This document shows positions 1-3,275 of a stretch of 5,435 nt of DNA, one piece after another. Origin of the DNA: Pyrinomonadaceae bacterium (GTDB lineage Bacteria > Acidobacteriota > Blastocatellia > Pyrinomonadales > Pyrinomonadaceae). A model generated the notes under the pieces. That model did no database searches. It was not told the DNA's origin and saw only the letters and a list, made by a program, of their open reading frames with translations. The position numbers and the translations under genes are program-made. The stretch covers positions 1-5,435 of the forward strand of contig JAJAYR010000546.1 of NCBI GenBank assembly GCA_026786155.1. The letters are read 5' to 3'. Position 1 is the stretch's first letter. Each line of letters opens with the position of its first letter.

Positions 1-1168
1 GGTTGTTGGTGATTGATTTACATCGAAAGGCTTCGCTGCGGATGAGTCCGAGGTATTCCTGCAAATCGTCAACGTCGGGCGACGTACCGAAAACGCCTTC
101 TTCGACGCGCGTTTCCAGCGATTCGGCGCAGGCGGAAATCGTCGCCAGCGGATTATTTATTTCGTGAACCACGCCCGCCGCAAGTCTGCCGACGGCGGCG
201 AGTTTTTCGGCGCGTCCGGCGGCGTGAATCGCTTCGACGCGCATCGTAACGTCTTCGCCGACCGTGATAACGTGCGTGATTTCGCCGCTTTCCTTGTCGC
301 GCATCGGAACTTTGCTGACCATCCAATGCTTGGTTGCGCCGTTTTCGTCAACCGTCCGCTGTTCGAGTCGTTCGATTTTTCCGGTGCGAAAAGCGCGTTC
401 AAATTCCTGCCGCAATCTGCCGCTCGGTTGTTTGGCGAGAACTTCAAAAACGTCGCGCCCGATAACCGAATCGCGCGGAATCCCTTGAACGCCGATTTCC
501 CGATGCCGATTCCACATTACAATCCGATAATTGCGGTCAATGACGTAAATCGAAACGGGGAGCGCGTCCAAAACCGCTTCGGTAAAACGGCGGTCTGCTT
601 CGCGTGCCTGATTGATTGAAACGCCGATGGTCGCCTCATAATGCGCCGAAAGATTGATGGACATCGCCGCCATCTGCGCCGCCGCGTCAATCAATCGCTG
701 CGCCTTTTCGGTGCAGTCTTTTTTATATTTGAAGCCGACGACAATCGCGCCTTTGACTTCGCCGTTGATGTGCAGCGGCGAAATGTATTCACAATCGTGA
801 GAGTTTTTGTCGAGCAGAAATTCCTTTTCGTCGTCTCTCAAGTAGGAAACTTGGGGCGGCAAAACTTCCAGCCAATGCTGAAAACGATTTTTGTTCAAGA
901 AATTTGAATGCGCTTCGCCGCCTTCGGAAGTAAAGACGGAACTGACCAGCCCGATTTGTTCGAGTTCGACGATGATCGCGCAGACTTCCGCCGAGGTTTC
1001 CTTCCGAATCGCTTCCGCGACGCGCCCCGCGACCTTTTTCGGATGCACCGTGAACAGCAAACTGCGTCCGAGTTCGGTGATGAATTTCAATTCGCGCGAA
1101 GAATCCGCACTTTCCCGTGGGGCGGAAAACGATTCTGTCTCGCGTTTGGCTCGTTTTGGGGCTAACAT
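1..1168 (-). CDS. Soluble GAF-PAS sensor histidine kinase, C-terminal part missing (left window edge)
   Basis: This frame is open for 389 codons from the ATG at 1168-1166 and leaves the window before any stop. Residues about 28-178 look like a GAF-type sensor (EVCAIIVELE, then ISPLHINGEVKGAIVVGF). Residues about 195-312 are a PAS domain (AVLDALPVSIYVIDRNYRI, later VGEDVT). A HisKA segment follows with the H-box GRLAAGVVHEINNPLA, whose phospho-acceptor is His335. The last visible part, LGLIRSEAFRCKSITNN, is the second dimerisation helix; the HATPase_c domain must lie outside. There is no signal peptide or membrane segment, so it should sense a cytoplasmic cue and phosphorylate an unseen response regulator. 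The start is uncertain: no clear Shine-Dalgarno precedes it, a TATAAT overlaps it, and an in-frame TGA lies about 14 codons upstream. The ligand cannot be predicted. Kinase identity is firm. Confidence 0.93.
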   Translation of the reverse strand, partial: MLAPKRAKRETESFSAPRESADSSRELKFITELGRSLLFTVHPKKVAGRVAEAIRKETSAEVCAIIVELEQIGLVSSVFTSEGGEAHSNFLNKNRFQHWLEVLPPQVSYLRDDEKEFLLDKNSHDCEYISPLHINGEVKGAIVVGFKYKKDCTEKAQRLIDAAAQMAAMSINLSAHYEATIGVSINQAREADRRFTEAVLDALPVSIYVIDRNYRIVMWNRHREIGVQGIPRDSVIGRDVFEVLAKQPSGRLRQEFERAFRTGKIERLEQRTVDENGATKHWMVSKVPMRDKESGEITHVITVGEDVTMRVEAIHAAGRAEKLAAVGRLAAGVVHEINNPLATISACAESLETRVEEGVFGTSPDVDDLQEYLGLIRSEAFRCKSITNN

Positions 1169-1272
1169 TATAAGTTTATTTTGACTGCCTTCCGACAAAC
1201 TCTTTCAAGGTTTCATCATCAGAGAGGTTGGATGGAATTTCGGACGTGAGAAAGTTAAAAACTTTCTATCTA

Positions 1273-1301
1273 ATTAAAAAGGATTTTTAACATTTTGTCA
1301 A
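1273..1301 (-). promoter_or_regulatory. Sigma70-type promoter for the GAF-PAS kinase
   Basis: Read on the minus strand, a perfect TTGACA (1301-1296) is followed by a 17-base spacer and TTTAAT (1278-1273), five of six matches to the -10 consensus. Transcription would start near 1265, giving a leader of roughly 95 bases before the kinase ATG at 1168. The -35 box lies between two copies of a TTTTAACATT direct repeat, so it could be regulated. The call rests on sequence match only, and the region is AT-rich, which raises the chance of look-alikes. Confidence 0.55.
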
Positions 1302-1314
1302 TAGTTTTAACATT
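1285..1314. repeat. Direct repeat TTTTAACATT x2, 20 bp apart, in the divergent control region
   Basis: Identical 10-mers lie at 1285-1294 and 1305-1314, exactly 20 bp apart, which is about two helical turns. The pair brackets the minus-strand -35 box (1296-1301) and sits about 60-90 bp upstream of the plus-strand gene at 1375. Such spacing would let a dimer or two monomers bind the same face of the helix, so this may be an operator for one or both divergent genes. The regulator is unknown, and chance in AT-rich DNA is a real alternative. Confidence 0.4.
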
Positions 1315-1332
1315 CTATTTGGATTGTGATAT

Positions 1333-1361
1333 TTGACAGATTTTTGATTGTGAACAAAAAT
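1333..1361 (+). promoter_or_regulatory. Possible promoter of the SurA-N-like gene
   Basis: A perfect TTGACA lies at 1333-1338. Seventeen bases later is AAAAAT (1356-1361), only four of six matches to the -10 consensus, which would give a leader of only a few bases. An alternative is an extended -10, TGTGATATT at 1325-1333, with a weak TTTTAA -35 at 1305-1310. The two options cannot be separated by eye. The ribosome-binding site AAGGA (1365-1369) lies 5 bases before the ATG at 1375. Confidence 0.35.
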
Positions 1362-1362
1362 C
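1339..1362. repeat. 8-8-8 inverted repeat before the SurA-N-like gene
   Basis: GATTTTTG (1339-1346) and CAAAAATC (1355-1362) are perfect inverted copies around an 8-base centre. They begin directly after the TTGACA box and end just before the ribosome-binding site. An overlapping second pairing, TTTTGAT with ATCAAAA (1342-1348, 1360-1366), also exists. The position fits an operator that would block the promoter, or a leader hairpin. The arms are AT-rich, so chance cannot be excluded. Confidence 0.35.
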
Positions 1363-1374
1363 AAAAGGATTTAT

Positions 1375-2076
1375 ATGGAAATTAAAAACTCCCGAATGAC
1401 GAAAGTTTTCGCCGGTTGCGGTCTGATTTTTTTGATGTTCGTCGTGTTCGCATCGTCGGCGAAAGCGCAGACGGTCGTAGATAAAACGGTGGCGACCATC
1501 GGCGACGGCGCGGGCGACCCGGAACTCATCACTTACTCGGATTTGCTCTGGTCGCTCGCTTTACAGCCGGACGTGCCGCTCAATCCGCCGAGTTCGGAAG
1601 ACTTGAATCGCGCTTTGCAACTTCTCATCAATCAGCGTTTATTTGCTCTGGAAGCCGAAAGAGTGCCGCGAGCCGAGCCGACGCAGGACGAGATTGATGC
1701 GGAAATCAAGCGCGTTTTGGCGCAGTTTCCATCAACCGCCGAATTTGAAAAACGCTTGCGAATCGTCGGCTTCGATTCGGTGAAGGACGAAAATTTCGAG
1801 CGAATGATGGCGCAGCGAGTTTCGATTGAAAAATACTTAGATTTCCGTTTCCGCTCGTTCGTCGTCATCACGCCCGAAGACGAAGCAAAATACTACCGCG
1901 ATGTTTATGTGCCGGAATTTCGCCGCCTGAATCCCGGCTTGCTGATGCCGCCGCTCGACGAAAAGCGCAGGGAACTCAACCAGTTTTTGACCGAAGAAAA
2001 AGTCGAACGCGACATCGAAAGGTTTCTCGATTTCGCCAAACGCCGCAGCGAAATTATTATTTTGAGCGCAGTCTGA
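1375..2076 (+). CDS. Secreted SurA N-terminal-like chaperone lacking a PPIase domain
   Basis: The product is 233 residues. Residues 1-32 form a signal peptide: basic start, hydrophobic core about 11-28, and AKA-QT as the likely signal peptidase I site. The rest resembles the SurA/PrsA N-terminal chaperone fold: VVDKTVATIGDG opening strand, LITYSDLLWSL, an AL-LLINQRLFALEAER helix, EPTQDEIDAEIKRVLAQF, then ITPEDEAKYYRDVYVPEF. A closing amphipathic helix ERFLDFAKRRSEIII corresponds to the C-terminal SurA strand-helix. No parvulin domain lies between the halves, so it should bind unfolded envelope proteins without proline isomerase activity. The start is supported by AAGGA five bases upstream; Met8 is an alternative start. 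The gene is alone on its strand and ends 11 bases before a long hairpin. Fold assignment is by motif recognition; the client is unknown. Confidence 0.8.
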   Translation: MEIKNSRMTKVFAGCGLIFLMFVVFASSAKAQTVVDKTVATIGDGAGDPELITYSDLLWSLALQPDVPLNPPSSEDLNRALQLLINQRLFALEAERVPRAEPTQDEIDAEIKRVLAQFPSTAEFEKRLRIVGFDSVKDENFERMMAQRVSIEKYLDFRFRSFVVITPEDEAKYYRDVYVPEFRRLNPGLLMPPLDEKRRELNQFLTEEKVERDIERFLDFAKRRSEIIILSAV

Positions 2077-2087
2077 ACAAGTCAACG

Positions 2088-2167
2088 ATTAGTGTAGCGA
2101 GCGATAAGCAAGCCGATTGACCACATTGTTTGTGGTCAATCGGCTTGCTACCGCTCGCTACACTAAT
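2088..2167. repeat. 80-bp long palindrome between convergent genes (terminator or MITE-like element)
   Basis: The outer arms, 2088-2103 and 2152-2167, pair perfectly over 16 bp. The inner arms, 2108-2125 and 2131-2148, pair perfectly over 18 bp around a 5-base loop TTGTT. Only a small ATAA/TAC internal loop interrupts the stem. It starts 11 bases after the chaperone stop (TGA 2074-2076) and ends one base before the ppk2 stop codon (2169-2171). A short AATTTTAT tract follows on the plus strand; there is no T-run on the minus side. It can act as a transcription barrier for both genes. The stem is far longer than a normal terminator, and its ends read TA-GTGTAGCGAGCG ... CGCTCGCTACAC-TA, which would fit a TA-targeting miniature element. 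No transposase is present. Confidence 0.75.
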
Positions 2168-2168
2168 T

Positions 2169-3038
2169 TTATCCCTCATTTTCCAAAATCTCTTTTGCTT
2201 CTAAAAGACTCTGCCGCTGCGCTTCGCTGATGGTCGGATACTGTAAATCGAGCGATTCCATTTTCTTGATAATAATTTCCGAAACGGCGACGCGCGTGAA
2301 CCATTTTTTGTCCGCCGGAATGATATGCCAGGGCGCGTTTTTCGTGCTGGTGTTCTGCATCGCGTCGGTGTAAGCCCGCATATAACCGTCCCAAAATCTT
2401 CTTTCCCTCGCGTCGGTCGGCGAAAATTTCCAGTTCTTTTCCGGCGTTTCGATTCTCGATAGAAAACGGTTTCTTTGCTCTTCTTTGGAGACGTTAAGAA
2501 AAAACTTCAAAACGTGAACGCCGTTTTCCGTCAGATAATTCTCGAAATTGCGAATCTGCTCAAAGCGTTTTTTCCAGATGTTTTTGTCGTTTTCCAAATT
2601 TTCCGGCATCTGCGAAAGCCGCAGAATTTCCGGGTGAACGCGCACGATGAGAACGTCCTCGTAATACGAGCGATTGAAAACTCCGATGCGCCCGCGTTCG
2701 GGAACGCGCTTCATCGAACGCCACAGAAAATCGTGGTCAATTTCTTCCGCCGACGGCTGTTTGAACGACGTAACTTCACAACCCTGCGGATTCAAGCCCG
2801 ACATCACGTGCTTGATTGCGCCGTCTTTGCCCGCCGCGTCCATCGCCTGAAACATTATCAGCAGCGCGTGATTGTTCTGCGCGTAAAGCACATCCTGAAG
2901 TTCTCTCAGACGCTCGACGTTTTTCCGCAAGTCTTCGACGGCTTGGCGTTTATCCCTGTAATCGCCCGTAAAATCGGTCGGATGATTTTTCAAATTGAGC
3001 TTTTTGCCTTCCGGCACGAGAAATTTTTCGATGTTCAT
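2169..3038 (-). CDS. ppk2: PPK2-family polyphosphate:nucleotide phosphotransferase
   Basis: The product is 289 residues and cytoplasmic. PPK2 enzymes move phosphate between polyphosphate and nucleoside mono- or diphosphates. The Walker A-type loop is MDAAGKDG (residues 66-73, Lys71), and the Walker B-region signature is VFNRSYYEDVLIVRV (120-134, with Asp128). The lid-region stretch is EKNWKFSPTDARERRFWDGY (200-219), followed by STKNAPWHIIPADKKWF. The N-terminal LNL-NHPTDFTGDYRDK and overall length match the single-domain form (PPK2_rel_1 type), close to class III enzymes such as that of Meiothermus ruber as I remember it. Class III enzymes act on both NMP and NDP, but the class here is inferred. 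Residues about 135-153 (HPEILRL-Q-PENLENDKN) look longer than in that enzyme. GGAA lies 6 bases before the ATG. It is a single gene, convergent with the chaperone and divergent from the NtrY-like kinase. Confidence 0.95.
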   Translation of the reverse strand: MNIEKFLVPEGKKLNLKNHPTDFTGDYRDKRQAVEDLRKNVERLRELQDVLYAQNNHALLIMFQAMDAAGKDGAIKHVMSGLNPQGCEVTSFKQPSAEEIDHDFLWRSMKRVPERGRIGVFNRSYYEDVLIVRVHPEILRLSQMPENLENDKNIWKKRFEQIRNFENYLTENGVHVLKFFLNVSKEEQRNRFLSRIETPEKNWKFSPTDARERRFWDGYMRAYTDAMQNTSTKNAPWHIIPADKKWFTRVAVSEIIIKKMESLDLQYPTISEAQRQSLLEAKEILENEG

Positions 3039-3060
3039 ATTTATTCCGGTTTATCAGAAA

Positions 3061-3069
3061 ATTATCATA
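3061..3069 (-). promoter_or_regulatory. ppk2: Candidate -10 box for ppk2
   Basis: On the minus strand this reads TATGATAAT, which contains the -10 matches TATGAT and GATAAT. It lies about 25 bases upstream of the ppk2 ATG, giving a short leader that holds the GGAA ribosome-binding site. No good -35 hexamer is visible at 16-18 bases further upstream, so the promoter may be weak or activator-dependent. Confidence 0.35.
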
Positions 3070-3111
3070 GCTTATTTTCACGTCGAAAATTAAAAATCGG
3101 CGGCGGAAATA

Positions 3112-3133
3112 AGTTTTCCACCTGTGGAAAACT
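3112..3133. repeat. 22-bp palindrome with DnaA-box-like half sites
   Basis: AGTTTTCCAC (3112-3121) and GTGGAAAACT (3124-3133) are perfect 10-bp inverted arms around CT. Read on the minus strand, 3123-3131 gives TTTTCCACA, which fits the relaxed DnaA-box consensus TTWTNCACA; the plus-strand half (TTTTCCACC) misses the last base. It sits 74 bases upstream of the ppk2 start and about 140 bases upstream of the NtrY-like kinase start. That position would suit an operator shared by both genes. A two-box site alone does not make an origin. Confidence 0.5.
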
Positions 3134-3161
3134 CGAAATCAGGCAATGTTTTTTAAGTTCA

Positions 3162-3232
3162 GAGTTCAAACTGCGGAACGCCGTTTGCCCGCTGCGCTGC
3201 GCGGGCGAGAACACACGCTGAAGCGTGAACTC
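3162..3232. repeat. Multi-hairpin repeat-like element with terminal inverted repeats
   Basis: GAGTTCA (3162-3168) and TGAACTC (3226-3232) form 7-bp terminal inverted repeats. Between them are a GCCCGC/GCGGGC hairpin (3187-3192 with 3201-3206), a CACGCT/AGCGTG hairpin (3214-3219 with 3222-3227) and a weaker AAAC...GTTT stem (3168-3171 with 3183-3186). The left end also carries a partial duplication (AGTTCAGAGTTCA, 3156-3168). It is more GC-rich than the flanking spacer. This build is typical of dispersed non-coding palindromic elements, but one copy cannot prove that. It lies just upstream of the kinase start and could also be a structured leader or terminator. Confidence 0.45.
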
Positions 3233-3257
3233 AAAACGCCGCGTTTATCCGTCCGAA

Positions 3258-3263
3258 TATGAT
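3258..3263 (+). promoter_or_regulatory. Candidate -10 box for the NtrY-like kinase
   Basis: TATGAT, inside TATGATAAAAT, lies 12 bases before the ATG at 3276. Transcription would start only a few bases before the start codon, giving an almost leaderless mRNA. That would agree with the lack of a Shine-Dalgarno sequence here. No convincing -35 box is seen, so confidence is low. Confidence 0.3.
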
Positions 3264-3275
3264 AAAATTGCCCGA

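Noticed and set aside
164..1184. Several plus-strand open frames across the left end
   Set aside because: The minus strand carries a continuous 389-codon kinase with GAF, PAS and H-box motifs over this stretch. The plus frames are shadows.
1176..1260. A stop-to-stop minus-strand reading of about 27 codons with protein-like composition (SEIPSNLSDDETLKEF) just before the left kinase
   Set aside because: It has no usable start codon apart from an internal TTG and no ribosome-binding site. It may be a gene remnant, but this cannot be supported.
1411..1419. A lipobox-like AGC (residues 13-15) in the SurA-N-like signal peptide
   Set aside because: The cysteine comes before the hydrophobic core rather than after it. 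AKA-QT is the better cleavage site, so a lipoprotein is unlikely.
3112..3133. Origin of replication
   Set aside because: Only one full DnaA-box match and one near match are present, with no box cluster, no AT-rich unwinding element and no dnaA/dnaN neighbours.
2475..3221. A 248-codon plus-strand open frame opposite ppk2
   Set aside because: It is antisense to a clear PPK2 gene with intact motifs, and its translation (rich in F, R, V, H) has no recognisable domain. It is a shadow of the codon use on the other strand.
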